The notes below the pieces were generated by a model. It saw only the letters and a list, made by a program, of their open reading frames with translations, was not told the DNA's origin and did no database searches. Positions 54,301-62,280 of a DNA stretch of 64,000 bases are shown here, in pieces; position 1 is the stretch's first letter; every line of letters starts with the position of its first letter. The DNA comes from Blastococcus xanthinilyticus (GTDB taxonomy: Bacteria > Actinomycetota > Actinomycetes > Mycobacteriales > Geodermatophilaceae). The stretch lies in the NCBI RefSeq assembly GCF_008124835.1, contig NZ_VNHW01000007.1:106172-170171 (forward strand). The letters run 5' to 3'. A program made the translations under genes and the position numbers.

Positions 54301-55362
54301 CTGGTGCTCCTCGTCGAGCAGGATCTGCGGGCGGGTGTGGCAGTCGTCGATGGTGCCGAACGTCGTCACCGACCACGACCCGGTGCCCGGCTTGAACACC
54401 AGCAGCAGGATCTGCCCGGCCGAGCCGGGGCTGCCCGGGGCCTCGTCGGCGGCGGTCTTGACGACGGCGTAGACCCGCCCCGCCTGGTCCGACACCAGCG
54501 ACTTGATGTTCAGGTGGTCGTCGGCCGCGCTGTTGCCCCGGATGCCCGGGCTGCCGCGCCAGGAGCTCACCGGCTGCCCGTCGACGTGCACCGCCCAGTA
54601 GACGGTCTCGTCCAGCTGGTTGCTCCAGAGCACGCCGATCCGGTTCCCGCCGAACGCGACGATGCTGGAGATGTCGTCGGGCGAGGGCGCCGCGCCGGCC
54701 ACCGGGAGCACGAACGGCGCGCCCCACGTGCTCCCCTCGCCGGTGGCGGAGTTGACGTGCACGGCGTTGGTGAACCCCGCCGAGGAGCTGCCGCTGACCT
54801 GCGTCCAGGTGGCCCACAGCGTGCCGGTCGAGTCCTTGTCGATGGTCAGCGACTCGCTGGACCAGGTGGTGATGACCGTGGGGAAGCCGGCGTCGGGCGC
54901 GAAGGTCTGCGCCGCGCTGTCGTAGCTGTAGCGGTAGAGCCGGGCCGGGCTGTCCGGCTTCGACGGCACCGCGTTGGACAGCGTCGAGACGGTGACCACG
55001 TTGGACGCGATGTACAGGTGCGAACCGTCCCAGAGGGCGTCGGACAGCGTGTTCGCCCGGTCGTCGACCGGCACCCCGGTGTCCACCCAGGTCTGCGTGC
55101 CGCGGTCCAGCCGGAAGATGTGCCAGTCCTGGGATCCGGTGTCGAACATCGTCGCGAACCAGATGCCCTGGACGTGCCAGAGCTTGCTCTGCGGCTTGTC
55201 CGAGGTCGGCGCGCCCGACGTGCCGGAGAACGAGGGGCCCTGGTAGCCGACGTCGCCGTCGGCCGCCGCGGCCGCGCCGGCACCCAGGACGAAGCCGGTG
55301 AGGACGACCACCGCGGCCAGGAGCAGGCCCACGGCGCGGGAGAGGGCTCGGGTCGGTCGCAC
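51322..55362 (-). CDS. Large secreted protein with N-terminal propeller-like domain and three PKD-containing repeats
   Basis: 1346 residues. A signal peptide (~1-34, ends AAAA) is followed by a ~420-residue domain with many WxxxxD/TWVD-like strands that look like a beta-propeller. Then come three ~300-residue units. Each unit is a PKD domain (AAFTASAETGPAPLEVQFTD ... WAWDFG[ND]G) followed by a ~190-residue module (VQTGDLLVAQVTADNAPTM, AQRWGAVVGSFRGVDPANPFD, PPAGWAE.GES). The second module recurs with little change and is not a family I can name. Exported, probably adhesive or glycan-binding. GTG at 55362; promoter at 55490-55519. Near-identity of the repeats in DNA suggests recent duplication. 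Confidence 0.8.
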   Translation of the reverse strand: MRPTRALSRAVGLLLAAVVVLTGFVLGAGAAAAADGDVGYQGPSFSGTSGAPTSDKPQSKLWHVQGIWFATMFDTGSQDWHIFRLDRGTQTWVDTGVPVDDRANTLSDALWDGSHLYIASNVVTVSTLSNAVPSKPDSPARLYRYSYDSAAQTFAPDAGFPTVITTWSSESLTIDKDSTGTLWATWTQVSGSSSAGFTNAVHVNSATGEGSTWGAPFVLPVAGAAPSPDDISSIVAFGGNRIGVLWSNQLDETVYWAVHVDGQPVSSWRGSPGIRGNSAADDHLNIKSLVSDQAGRVYAVVKTAADEAPGSPGSAGQILLLVFKPGTGSWSVTTFGTIDDCHTRPQILLDEEHQLVYVLATAPLSGCPFSGAAGSIVMKAAPMAAPVFPAGRGVPIITDAGSPNVNDVTTTKQALTSTTGLVALASNTVTKRYWHAFVPLDGQVPAAPTAAFTASAETGPAPLEVQFTDTSTGGPSSWAWDFGNGQTSAEQNPTHVFALPGTYPVTLRATNSVGESAPATRTVTVTVAPTTGPTVSAGPSATAVAADPAAAVPVPVPAGVQTGDLLVAQVTADNAPTMSEVPPGWTPVLPQLSVASGARVFVYSHLVGDATAEPAAYPFTLSAAQRWGAVVGSFRGVDPANPFDTAATTKTDATYRATSLAVPGVSTLSDGAMLVGGVGFDSRTVAVTPPAGWAEIGESSTGQVAEMAVQARPTAGATGVATWSFGAAAAGGWLRALRPAGAGPAPVVPTAAFTASAETGPAPLEVQFTDTSTGEPTAWAWDFGDGQTSTERNPVHVFGLPGSYPVTLRAANEVGDSAPVTRTVTVTPAPTTGPTVSAGPAATAVAAVAAAGVTVPVPAGVQTGDLLVAQVTADNAPTMAEVPAGWTPVLTQLNVTSGARVFVYSRPVPDAAAEPASHAFTLSAAQRWGVVVGSFRGVDLANPFDTAATTRTDTTYRATSLTVPGVTTVAGGAMLVGGVGFDARSVAVTPPAGWAEIGESTNGQVAELAVQARPTAGPTGDATWSFGAAAAGGWLRALRPAGAGPAPMAPTAAFTASAETGTAPLEVRFTDTSTGEPTAWAWDFGDGRTSTDQNPVQTFAAPGTYAVALRAANAVGQSAPATRTITVTAAPTSGPTVTAGPAATAVAAVAAAEVTVPVPAGVQTGDLLVAQVTADNAPTMSAVPPGWTPVLTPLAVTSGARVFVYSYVVADAAAEPASHVFTLSAAQRWGAVVGSFRGVDPANPFDTAATTRTDTTYRATGLTVPGVTTATAGAMLVGGVGFDHRTVAVTPPAGWAELGESTNGQVAELAVQARPTAGATGDATWSFGTAAAAGGWLRALRPAPAP
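51325..54020 (-). repeat. Three tandem ~900-bp in-frame repeats
   Basis: Unit borders are about 51325-52215, 52216-53115 and 53116-54020. The segment GTGAACGCCGCCGTCGG recurs at about 52200, 53102 and 54005. Units 1-3 differ by scattered substitutions, and units 2 and 3 look closest. Confidence 0.85.
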
Positions 55363-55489
55363 CGGGAGTTCCCCCCGTCGGTCGTGCCGTGCGCCGGTCG
55401 GGCGACCCGCGACCGCGGGCTCGCCCCGCTCCGCGCGAGCACGAACCGGCGGTTCCGCTCGAACCGCCCTGACCGCGCCGCGTGCGAGG

Positions 55490-55519
55490 TTCCTAGTGGT
55501 CGCCGGAACACGGGGTCAA
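55490..55519 (-). promoter_or_regulatory. Promoter of the PKD-repeat gene
   Basis: On the minus strand TTGACC (55514-55519), 18-base spacer, TAGGAA (55490-55495). This gives a leader of about 120 bases to the GTG at 55362. Confidence 0.6.
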
Positions 55520-55610
55520 TAAGGTTCGGCCTCCGCGCGCAGGTCGGCCCAGATTTGCGGGGCTCCGGTCCCGGCCCGCCTACGGTCCGTCACGGCGAGG
55601 AGGGAGACGC

Positions 55611-56606
55611 ATGGCCGACGGCCCACCGGCGACCGGGGTGCACCCCGTCGTCGACGGCGCCTTCCGGGCGCTGGACCGGGCCGGGCTGACCTGGGTGCTG
55701 CTGCGCGGGGCGGACGAGCTCGCCCACCCCGCCGGCGACGTCGACGTGCTCGTGCAGCGGGACGGCCTCGACCGGCTCGACGCGGCCCTGACCGGAGCCG
55801 GGCTGCGCCGGATGGGCGTGCGCGGGCACGGCCGGCACCGCTTCTACTTCCGCTGGGACGCCGCCTCCGGGCTGTGGATCACCCTCGACGTGGTCACCGA
55901 CGTGGACTTCGGCCGCCTCCAGCACCTGCGCACCCCGCTGGCCGACGGCTACCTGGCCCGCCGTCGACGGGTCGACGGCCTGTGGCGGCCCGACCCCGGC
56001 GACGAGGCGTGGTTCCTCCTGCTGCACGTGCTGCTGGACAAGCGCCGGCTGGCGCCGTCCCGGCGGGACGGCGTCCGCGCCGCCGCCGGCCGGGCCCGGC
56101 TTCCCGACCCGACCGCCGTCTTCCTCGCCGCTCTCCTCGGCGGGCACTGGCCCCGGCGGGCGCTGGAGGTCTGCGCGCGGGCGCAGGACGCCGAGTTCGC
56201 CCGCCTCGCGGCGGCGCTGATCCGCCGCTGGACCCGGCGGGCGCCCCTCGGCGTCGGGACGGCGTGGCTCCGGACGCTCACCGCCCGGGGCACCGACCTG
56301 CCCGTGCCGGGGTCGCCGCCCGGGCTGACCGTCGCCGTGACCGGGCCCGGGGCCGCACCGGTCGCGCGGGCGCTGCGCGCGCGGTTCCCCGGGCCCCGGC
56401 GGGTCGTCGGCGCCCGGCCCGGCCGCGCGGCCGCCGTCCGGCTGCACCGCCGGGTGGGCCGGCTCGTCGTCCTGCCCGATGCCCGCCGCCGGCCGGTACC
56501 GGGAGCCGACGTCGTCCTCGCCGTGGACGGCACCCGGCCGGTCGACGACGTCGTGGCCGAGGCCATGGCGGCGATCTGGGCGCAGCTGGCCCCGGGTCAG
56601 CGGTAG
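55611..56606 (+). CDS. Nucleotidyltransferase-fold protein with degenerate kinase-like C-terminus
   Basis: 331 residues. The N-terminal half has the minimal nucleotidyltransferase signature (WVLLRG...GDVDVLVQ), as in proteins often paired with sugar-kinase or TMK-like domains in glycan clusters. The C-terminal ~100 residues (LTVAVTGPGAAPVARALRARF ... VDGTRPVDDVVAEAMAAIWAQLA) line up with the P-loop protein at 62277 (LGVAVLGPDGAGKSTLAQGI ... IDATRSPEEVRGAALAVIWAACLA). Here the Walker A Lys-Ser/Thr is lost, so the second domain is probably inactive. ATG has GGAGGGAG upstream; TACGGT at 55581-55586 is a likely -10. Stops of this gene and the convergent deacetylase overlap by 10 bp. Confidence 0.65.
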   Translation: MADGPPATGVHPVVDGAFRALDRAGLTWVLLRGADELAHPAGDVDVLVQRDGLDRLDAALTGAGLRRMGVRGHGRHRFYFRWDAASGLWITLDVVTDVDFGRLQHLRTPLADGYLARRRRVDGLWRPDPGDEAWFLLLHVLLDKRRLAPSRRDGVRAAAGRARLPDPTAVFLAALLGGHWPRRALEVCARAQDAEFARLAAALIRRWTRRAPLGVGTAWLRTLTARGTDLPVPGSPPGLTVAVTGPGAAPVARALRARFPGPRRVVGARPGRAAAVRLHRRVGRLVVLPDARRRPVPGADVVLAVDGTRPVDDVVAEAMAAIWAQLAPGQR

Positions 56607-57412
56607 GCCGAGCCCGGCCGCCGCCGCACGAGCGCGCGCCCCCTGCGGTAGGCGCGCCAGCCCACCGTCGCCCAGCCCGCGAGCGGGGAGCCGGACCGGC
56701 CGTCCACGCCGGCCAGCCACGCGCCGAACTGCTCCGTCGTCGTCCCCCGCATCAGCATCAGCCGGGAGACCGCGAACGGGTCGTCGTCCGGGCGGTGCAA
56801 CGCGTTGCGCACGGCCGCGCCCGAGCCGTAGCCGGCCGCCCGGGTGGCCCGGCGCACCCGCGGGCCGGAGTAGCCGTGCGGATAGGCCATGCCCGGCACC
56901 TCGTGCCCCAGCGCGTCCTCGAGCAGCTGCTTGGGCCGCCGCAGCTCCTCGTCCAGGGCCGCCCGGCCCAGCGTGTCCAGCTGCGGATGGCTGTGGCTGT
57001 GCGCGCCCAGCTCGACGCCCGCGGCCTCGAGCTCCGGGAGCTGCGACCACGCCAGCATCGGGTCCGACGGCCCCGGCTCGCGGGCGCCGCCGCCGGCCAG
57101 CCAGCCGGTGGTGACGTACAGGGTGCTGACCAGCGACCGGGCGCGCAGCGCGGGCAGCGCCGCGGTGGCGAAGTCGGCGTAGCCGTCGTCGAAGGTGATC
57201 ACCGCCAGGCGCCCCGGGGCGGCCCGCTCCGCGCGCAACCGCACCAGCTCGCCGGCGGTCACGCACCGGTAGCCGGCGTCGAGCACGAGGTCCAGCTGCC
57301 GCGCGAACTCCGCCGGGGAGACGGAGAACGGCGCCACGTGCCGGCCCGGCGAGTCGGTGACCGCGTGGTACAGCAGCACCGGCACCGTTCCGCCGGCTCC
57401 GGGGGCTCCCAC
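56597..57412 (-). CDS. Polysaccharide deacetylase (NodB domain)
   Basis: 271 residues. VPVLLYHAV, VITFDDGYADF (motif 1, metal and catalytic Asp), GAHSHSHPQL (motif 2, metal His residues) and AYPHGYSG (motif 3) are all present, as in carbohydrate esterase family 4. It has no clear signal peptide, so it may be cytoplasmic or use a non-classical route. It would remove acetyl groups from an amino sugar or polymer. GTG at 57412 lies 8 bases after TACAGT, so leaderless. Divergent from a GT2 gene. Confidence 0.9.
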   Translation of the reverse strand: MGAPGAGGTVPVLLYHAVTDSPGRHVAPFSVSPAEFARQLDLVLDAGYRCVTAGELVRLRAERAAPGRLAVITFDDGYADFATAALPALRARSLVSTLYVTTGWLAGGGAREPGPSDPMLAWSQLPELEAAGVELGAHSHSHPQLDTLGRAALDEELRRPKQLLEDALGHEVPGMAYPHGYSGPRVRRATRAAGYGSGAAVRNALHRPDDDPFAVSRLMLMRGTTTEQFGAWLAGVDGRSGSPLAGWATVGWRAYRRGRALVRRRPGSAYR

Positions 57413-57553
57413 GGCGCGGGACTGTAGCCACCACCCCGGCCCGGCGGCCAGCTCCCGCGCTCCGGCGGCCGGACGGCGCGCCAGGTGGGTGACCAGCGCG
57501 TCCGGCGCGGCTAGCCTCCCGCGCCAGGACCGGCGGACGGGGCGAGGTGCGGC

Positions 57554-58846
57554 ATGGACGGGGAGTTCGCCGGTCGCAGGCAGGTCCTGGAGGTGGAGCT
57601 GGCCGAGCCAGCCGCCGACGGGGCGCCGCTGTGCACCGTGGCCGGCGCGCCCGTGACCGGCGGGGCGGCGACGGTCCTGGCGCGGCTGCACGGCAGCCCG
57701 CTGGCCCAGACCGACGTCGAGCTGCCGGCGCGGCCCGACCACGCCGCGCTGCTGGAGCTGGTGCGGCCCCGGGTCGCCGCGGAGGTGGCCGCCCACGAGG
57801 CGGCCGACGCTGCGGCCGGCGAGGGGTGCGCGGCCTGGCTGCCGCTGCCCGATCCGGCCCCGCGGGTCACCGTCGTGGTGCCCACGGTGGGCCGGGAGGA
57901 CCTGGCCGGCTGCCTGCGCTCGCTGCTGGCCCAGGAGTACGCCGACTTCGAGGTCGTCGTCGTCGACAACGCGCCGGGTCCCGAGCGCCGGGCGCTGCTG
58001 GACCGGGTGCTGGCCTCGGTCGAGGACCCGGCACACCGGGTGCGGCGGGTGGTGGAACCGATCCCGGGCATCTCCTACGCCCGCAACCGCGGCCTCGCCG
58101 CGGCCGACGGCCCGCTGGTCGCCTTCGTCGACGACGACGTCCTGGTCGACCGGCGCTGGCTGCGCGCCACGGTGGCCGCCTTCGACGCCGTGCCCGGCGT
58201 CACCTGTGTGACCGGGCTGGTGCTGCCGTGGGAGGTGGAGACCGCCGAGCAGGGCTGGTTCGTGCAGTACGGCGGCTTCGACAAGGGCTTCCGCCGCCGG
58301 GCCTACGACCTGACCGGGCAGCGCGGCGACTCAGTGCTCTACCCCTACCTGCCCGGCCAGTACGGCACCGGCGCCAACCAGGCGTTCCGCACCGCCTTCC
58401 TGCGCGAGCTGGGCGGCTTCGACCCGACCCTCGGCATGCGCCGTCCGGTGGTGGGCGGTGAGGACATCGACGTGCTGCTGCGCACCGTGCTCGCCGGCGG
58501 CGTGCTGGTCTACGAGCCGCAGGCGCTGCTGTGGTTCCAGCCCTACCGCGACTACCGGTCGCTGCAGCGGCAGATGGTCATCTACGGCCGCGGGCTGGCC
58601 GCCGTCCTGCTGAAGGCGGCCCTGTCCGACCGCGCCGTCGCCGCCGACCTCGCCCGCCGGGTGCCGGCCGGGCTGCGCTTCCTGCTCGACCCGCGCAGCG
58701 GCAAGAACTCCGGCAAGCAGGGCTATCCCCTCGCGCTCACGCTCCGCGAGCTGACCGGCGTGCTCACCGGTCCCCCGGCCTACGCCTGGGCCGGCCGGAA
58801 CCGCCGCCGGGCCGACCGTTCCCGGCAGCCGGGCCCGGCCGGATGA
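57554..58846 (+). CDS. Glycosyltransferase family 2 with N-terminal extension
   Basis: 430 residues. Residues ~1-100 are not part of the catalytic domain. Then VTVVVPTVGREDLAGCLRSLL, SYARNRGLAAADGPLVAFVDDDVLVD (DDD metal site), GQYGTGANQAFRTAFLREL and GGEDIDVLLR give a GT-A inverting transferase. The C-terminal part has FQPYRDYRSLQRQM. A TAGCCT box at 57512-57517 would start a short leader; GAGG precedes the ATG. Overlaps the flippase gene as ATGA (58843-58846). Confidence 0.88.
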   Translation: MDGEFAGRRQVLEVELAEPAADGAPLCTVAGAPVTGGAATVLARLHGSPLAQTDVELPARPDHAALLELVRPRVAAEVAAHEAADAAAGEGCAAWLPLPDPAPRVTVVVPTVGREDLAGCLRSLLAQEYADFEVVVVDNAPGPERRALLDRVLASVEDPAHRVRRVVEPIPGISYARNRGLAAADGPLVAFVDDDVLVDRRWLRATVAAFDAVPGVTCVTGLVLPWEVETAEQGWFVQYGGFDKGFRRRAYDLTGQRGDSVLYPYLPGQYGTGANQAFRTAFLRELGGFDPTLGMRRPVVGGEDIDVLLRTVLAGGVLVYEPQALLWFQPYRDYRSLQRQMVIYGRGLAAVLLKAALSDRAVAADLARRVPAGLRFLLDPRSGKNSGKQGYPLALTLRELTGVLTGPPAYAWAGRNRRRADRSRQPGPAG

Positions 58847-60189
58847 CCGGGGGCGGGCCCCTCCGGCGGCTGGCGCTGCACGACCCGCTCTTCCGCAACG
58901 GCTTCGCGCTGGTGCTCAACGTGGGGCTGACCACGCTGCTCGGGGTGGCGTTCTGGGTGGTGGCCGCCCGCCAGTACACCGCCGAGGACGTCGGGCGGGG
59001 ATCGGCGCTGGTCGCCGCGCTCCTGCTGCTGTCCAACATCGGGCAGCTGGGCCTGGCCAACGGCCTGGTCCGCTTCCTCCCGGCCGCCGGGGCCCACGGC
59101 GCCGGGCTGCTGCGCCGCGGGTACGCGTTCAGCGCGCTGGCCTCGGCCTGCCTGGGCGCCGGGTTCGCGCTGCTCGCCCCGGCGCTCTCCCCCGAGCTGG
59201 CCTTCCTCGGGGCCGGCCCGGTGCCGGTGCTCGCCTTCGCCTCCGCCGTCGTCGTCTGGTCGGTCTTCGCGCTGCAGGACGCGGCGATCATCGGCCTGCG
59301 GCGCGCCGTCTGGATCCCGGTCGAGAACAGCGGCTACGGCCTGCTCAAGCTGGCGCTGCTGCTCCCGCTGGCCGTCCTCGTCCCCGGCGTCGGGGTGTTC
59401 GTGGCCTGGGTGCTCGCCGCCGTCGTCCTGCTCGGGCCGGTCAACGCCGCCCTCTTCCGCCGGTGGCTGCCCCGGCACGCCGCGACGGCGGACACCGACC
59501 AGCAGCCGGTGCACCGGCTGCGCGACCTGCTGCGCTTCATCACCTTCGACTACGCCGGGCAGGTCTGCTTCATGGCCGCCACCTCCGCGCTGCCGCTCCT
59601 GGTGGTCGCGCTGCTCGGCGCGGCCAGCAACGCGCACTTCTACATCGCCTGGACCATCGCCGTCTCCCTCGACCTGCTGTCGGTCACGCTCACCCAGTCG
59701 CTCACCGTCGAGGCCGCGCTGCGGCCCGCCCGGCTCCCCGACCTGCTGCGGCGGCTGCTGCCGCGGCTGGTGCTGCTGCAGGCCGGCGCCGTCACCGTGC
59801 TGCTGCTGGGCGCGCCCCTGGTCCTCTCGCTCTACGGCCCGGGGTACGAGGCGGAGGCCACCACACCGCTGCGCCTCCTGGCGCTCGCCGTCCTCCCGCG
59901 GGCGGTCGTCGTCGTCACCATCGCGGTGCTCCGGGTCCGCCGGCGGACCCGGCGGATCCTCGCGATCCAGGCGGTCACCGGCGCGGGCGTGCTGGGCCTC
60001 GCCGCCGTCCTCGCCGGGCCGTGGGGGCTCACCGGGGTGACCTTCGCCTGGCTGGCGACGCAGACCGTGCTGGCGCTGGTGCTCCTGCCCGCGCTCGCCC
60101 GGCTGGTGCGGGCGGGCACCGGCGCGCCCGCCGCGCCGCTCAGCCCGGCGCCGGAGCCGGTCGGTCCCCGGAGCGGAGAGCCCGCTTGA
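58843..60189 (+). CDS. Polysaccharide flippase (Wzx-like), copy 2
   Basis: 448 residues with about 14 hydrophobic helices. NGFALVLNVGLTTLLGVAFWVVAARQYTAEDVGRGSAL is the typical opening of MOP-superfamily polysaccharide transporters. It is translationally coupled to the GT2 gene upstream by the ATGA overlap. Its last 50 bp overlap the end of the opposite-strand GNAT/FemAB gene. It would export the product of this second glycan cluster. Confidence 0.88.
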   Translation: MTGGGPLRRLALHDPLFRNGFALVLNVGLTTLLGVAFWVVAARQYTAEDVGRGSALVAALLLLSNIGQLGLANGLVRFLPAAGAHGAGLLRRGYAFSALASACLGAGFALLAPALSPELAFLGAGPVPVLAFASAVVVWSVFALQDAAIIGLRRAVWIPVENSGYGLLKLALLLPLAVLVPGVGVFVAWVLAAVVLLGPVNAALFRRWLPRHAATADTDQQPVHRLRDLLRFITFDYAGQVCFMAATSALPLLVVALLGAASNAHFYIAWTIAVSLDLLSVTLTQSLTVEAALRPARLPDLLRRLLPRLVLLQAGAVTVLLLGAPLVLSLYGPGYEAEATTPLRLLALAVLPRAVVVVTIAVLRVRRRTRRILAIQAVTGAGVLGLAAVLAGPWGLTGVTFAWLATQTVLALVLLPALARLVRAGTGAPAAPLSPAPEPVGPRSGEPA

Positions 60190-61219
60190 CCAGCCCGCGC
60201 ACCGCCGCGTCGGCCCGCGTCAGGGGGAGCCGCTCGAGCCGGTATCCCTCGTAGGCCACCGGCTCCGCGCCCAGGGACTCCTTGAACCGGGCCAGCCCGC
60301 TGCCCGGCGCGCTCTCGCCCAGGTGGTAGTGGCCGGCCCCCTCGGCCGCCGCCGCCTCGATGACCGTGCGGTGCAGCAGGTCGTTGGCCCGCACCGGCCC
60401 GGCCGCCTCCTTGTCCATGGCGCCGCGCCAGTACGCCACGTGCCCCGGGGAGTGCAGCGTGATGATCGCCGCCACCGGCCGGCCCGCCAGGCAGGCCACC
60501 CGCACCCGGCAGGCCGCTCCGAGCGCCGTGGCCACCGCCGCGAACTTGCGCTCGGGATCGCTGCGCTGCGACCGCAGCCGGGCCAGCCAGAGCGGCTCGT
60601 GCGACTGCTCGGCCCAGCGCCGCACCGACTGCCGGTAGAGCGCGTCGAAGACCGGCACCAGCCGGCCGGTCGCGTCCACCTCCACGGTCACCCCGGCCGC
60701 CTCGGCCTTGCGCACCGCGCGGCGGGCCTTGCCGGTGGCCCGGTCCCGCCAGACGGCGTCGAACCCACCGGCCAGGTCGAGCACGTGGGCGGTGTGCGCA
60801 ACCCGCAGCACCCCGGGGAGGGCCGCGGCGCGGTAGGACGCCGCCCGCCGCGGAGCGGGGCGCAGCGCGGTGAGCACCCCGCCGGAGGCCGCCAGGTCGG
60901 CGAAGACGGCCGCGACGTCCGCCGGATCGAGGTCCCGCGCCGGCACGACCAGCCCGCCCATCCCCCACCCGTACGGCTGGGACGACAGCACCCCCACCCG
61001 CCGGGCGAGCGGCGCCCCGGGCCGGGCCACCGCCGGCAGCACCGCCCGCAGCCCGCTGGGCAGCTCGTACAGCCGGCTGGCGTCGCGGCCCCCGGACGTG
61101 GCGACGACGGCGTCGGTCCAGCCGGGGGTCTGGTACGGCAGCGCCTCGGGGTCCGCGGCCAGCAGCGCGCGCCACTCCGCCCGCGGCGCGGGCGCGGCCA
61201 GCAGCCGGGCCCGGGTCAC
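60140..61219 (-). CDS. GNAT/FemAB-like transferase (BioF2-like acetyltransferase domain)
   Basis: 359 residues. The fold signature is a double GNAT-like architecture: PYQTPGWTDAVVAT at the N-terminus, FDAVWRDRATGKARRAVRKAEAAGVTVEV in the middle, then RVACLAGRPVAAIITLHSPGHVAYWRGAMDKEAAGPVRANDLLHRTVIEAAAAEGAGHYHLGES...GLARFKESLGAEPV. This last block is typical of FemAB/BioF2-like (Acetyltransf_6) proteins, which act on amino groups of exported glycans or peptides. GTG at 61219 overlaps the upstream gene as GTGA. Third gene of a leftward GTGA-coupled run that starts at 63137. Confidence 0.82.
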   Translation of the reverse strand: MTRARLLAAPAPRAEWRALLAADPEALPYQTPGWTDAVVATSGGRDASRLYELPSGLRAVLPAVARPGAPLARRVGVLSSQPYGWGMGGLVVPARDLDPADVAAVFADLAASGGVLTALRPAPRRAASYRAAALPGVLRVAHTAHVLDLAGGFDAVWRDRATGKARRAVRKAEAAGVTVEVDATGRLVPVFDALYRQSVRRWAEQSHEPLWLARLRSQRSDPERKFAAVATALGAACRVRVACLAGRPVAAIITLHSPGHVAYWRGAMDKEAAGPVRANDLLHRTVIEAAAAEGAGHYHLGESAPGSGLARFKESLGAEPVAYEGYRLERLPLTRADAAVRGLVKRALRSGDRPAPAPG

Positions 61220-62280
61220 AGGCACCGCAGCACCGTCCGCACGTTGCGCAGGTGCCAGCCCAGCAGGGTGTGCTCGGCGTAGCCGCGGTGCTGCGCGGCC
61301 ATCGCGGCGACGTGCCGCAGCCAGTAGAGGAGGACGACGACGTCGTCGTCCACCCCCTCCCACGCCCAGCGGCCCGCGGCGGCGCTCTCCTCGGCGGCCG
61401 GCGGCAGCGTCCCGGCCACGAGCGCGCCGGCCACCACGGCGCCGAGGTCCACGCCCTGCTCCAGGGCCGCGCCGTACAGGGCCAGGTGCAGCAGGTCGTG
61501 CGCCGGCAGGTCGGCCTCCCCGGCGGTGTCCCAGTCGATCACCCCGGCGACGGCTCCGGTGCCCGGGTCGACCCGCACGTTGCCCAGCCAGAAGTCGCCG
61601 TGGATGCGGGTGGCCTGCACACGACGGCCGTGCAGCCCGTCGCGGAGCCGCCGGCGGAGGCGGTCCAGCTGCGCCGGCCGGGTGCGCAGCGGAAAGCTCC
61701 CCGAGCGGACCAGCCGGCGGATCGGCTCGTCCACCCAGCGGTCGAGGACGACGTCGTCCACCCGCAGCGGCACGGCGGTCGCCCGGTGCAGGCCAGTGAT
61801 CACCGCGGTGGCGGCCCCGAGCACCGCGGGGCGCAGCCCGGGGGCCGCGGCCAGCGCCGCGGTCGCGTCCACCCCGCCCACGTGGCTGTCAAGCACGTAC
61901 CACCACCCCGCGGCCGGCCCCTCGGCGTGCCGGACCGGGAGCAGCCCGCGCAACGCCGGCGCGGACGCCAGGGCGGCGAGCGCGCGGGACTCCGACCGCA
62001 GCCGGTCGGCCCCGGTGGTGGTCAGCCGGAGCACCGCCGCGGCCGGGGCGCCGGCCGGCCCGACCGGGAAGGTGGCGGTCCCGGTGCTCGTCCAGGTGCC
62101 GCTCTCCGGCCGCCAGCCGGCCACGCCGTCCAGCCCGGACAGCCGCGCCGCCTCCCCCAGGACGGCGGGCACCAGCCCGGCAGCCCGGGCCAGCGGGGTG
62201 CGACCGGGACGGCGCAGGGCCGGGTGCCGGACGGGGCGCACCGCGGTGGCCCGGGCGGTTCCCCACACCTGCCGGTTCAC
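61216..62280 (-). CDS. APH-fold kinase-like protein
   Basis: 354 residues. The phosphotransferase core is visible in RIHGDFWLGNVRVDP (Brenner motif with catalytic Asp and Asn) and GVIDWDTAGEADLPAHDLLHLAL (metal Asp). The N-terminal lobe has AAAVLRLTTTGADRLRSESRAL with a conserved Glu. Family: aminoglycoside phosphotransferase/choline-kinase-like. The natural substrate is more likely a sugar or lipid-linked intermediate than an antibiotic, given its neighbours; that is inference. GTG at 62280 overlaps the upstream stop. Confidence 0.8.
   Translation of the reverse strand: MNRQVWGTARATAVRPVRHPALRRPGRTPLARAAGLVPAVLGEAARLSGLDGVAGWRPESGTWTSTGTATFPVGPAGAPAAAVLRLTTTGADRLRSESRALAALASAPALRGLLPVRHAEGPAAGWWYVLDSHVGGVDATAALAAAPGLRPAVLGAATAVITGLHRATAVPLRVDDVVLDRWVDEPIRRLVRSGSFPLRTRPAQLDRLRRRLRDGLHGRRVQATRIHGDFWLGNVRVDPGTGAVAGVIDWDTAGEADLPAHDLLHLALYGAALEQGVDLGAVVAGALVAGTLPPAAEESAAAGRWAWEGVDDDVVVLLYWLRHVAAMAAQHRGYAEHTLLGWHLRNVRTVLRCL

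Noticed and set aside
51511-55689. A 1392-codon plus-strand open frame opposite the PKD-repeat protein
   Set aside because: It consists of His/Arg/Gly-rich mirror sequence of the repeats and has no recognisable domain or ribosome site.
61216-62280. Aminoglycoside resistance gene
   Set aside because: The APH fold is shared by many sugar and lipid kinases, and the gene is coupled to glycan-cluster genes; nothing points to an antibiotic substrate.
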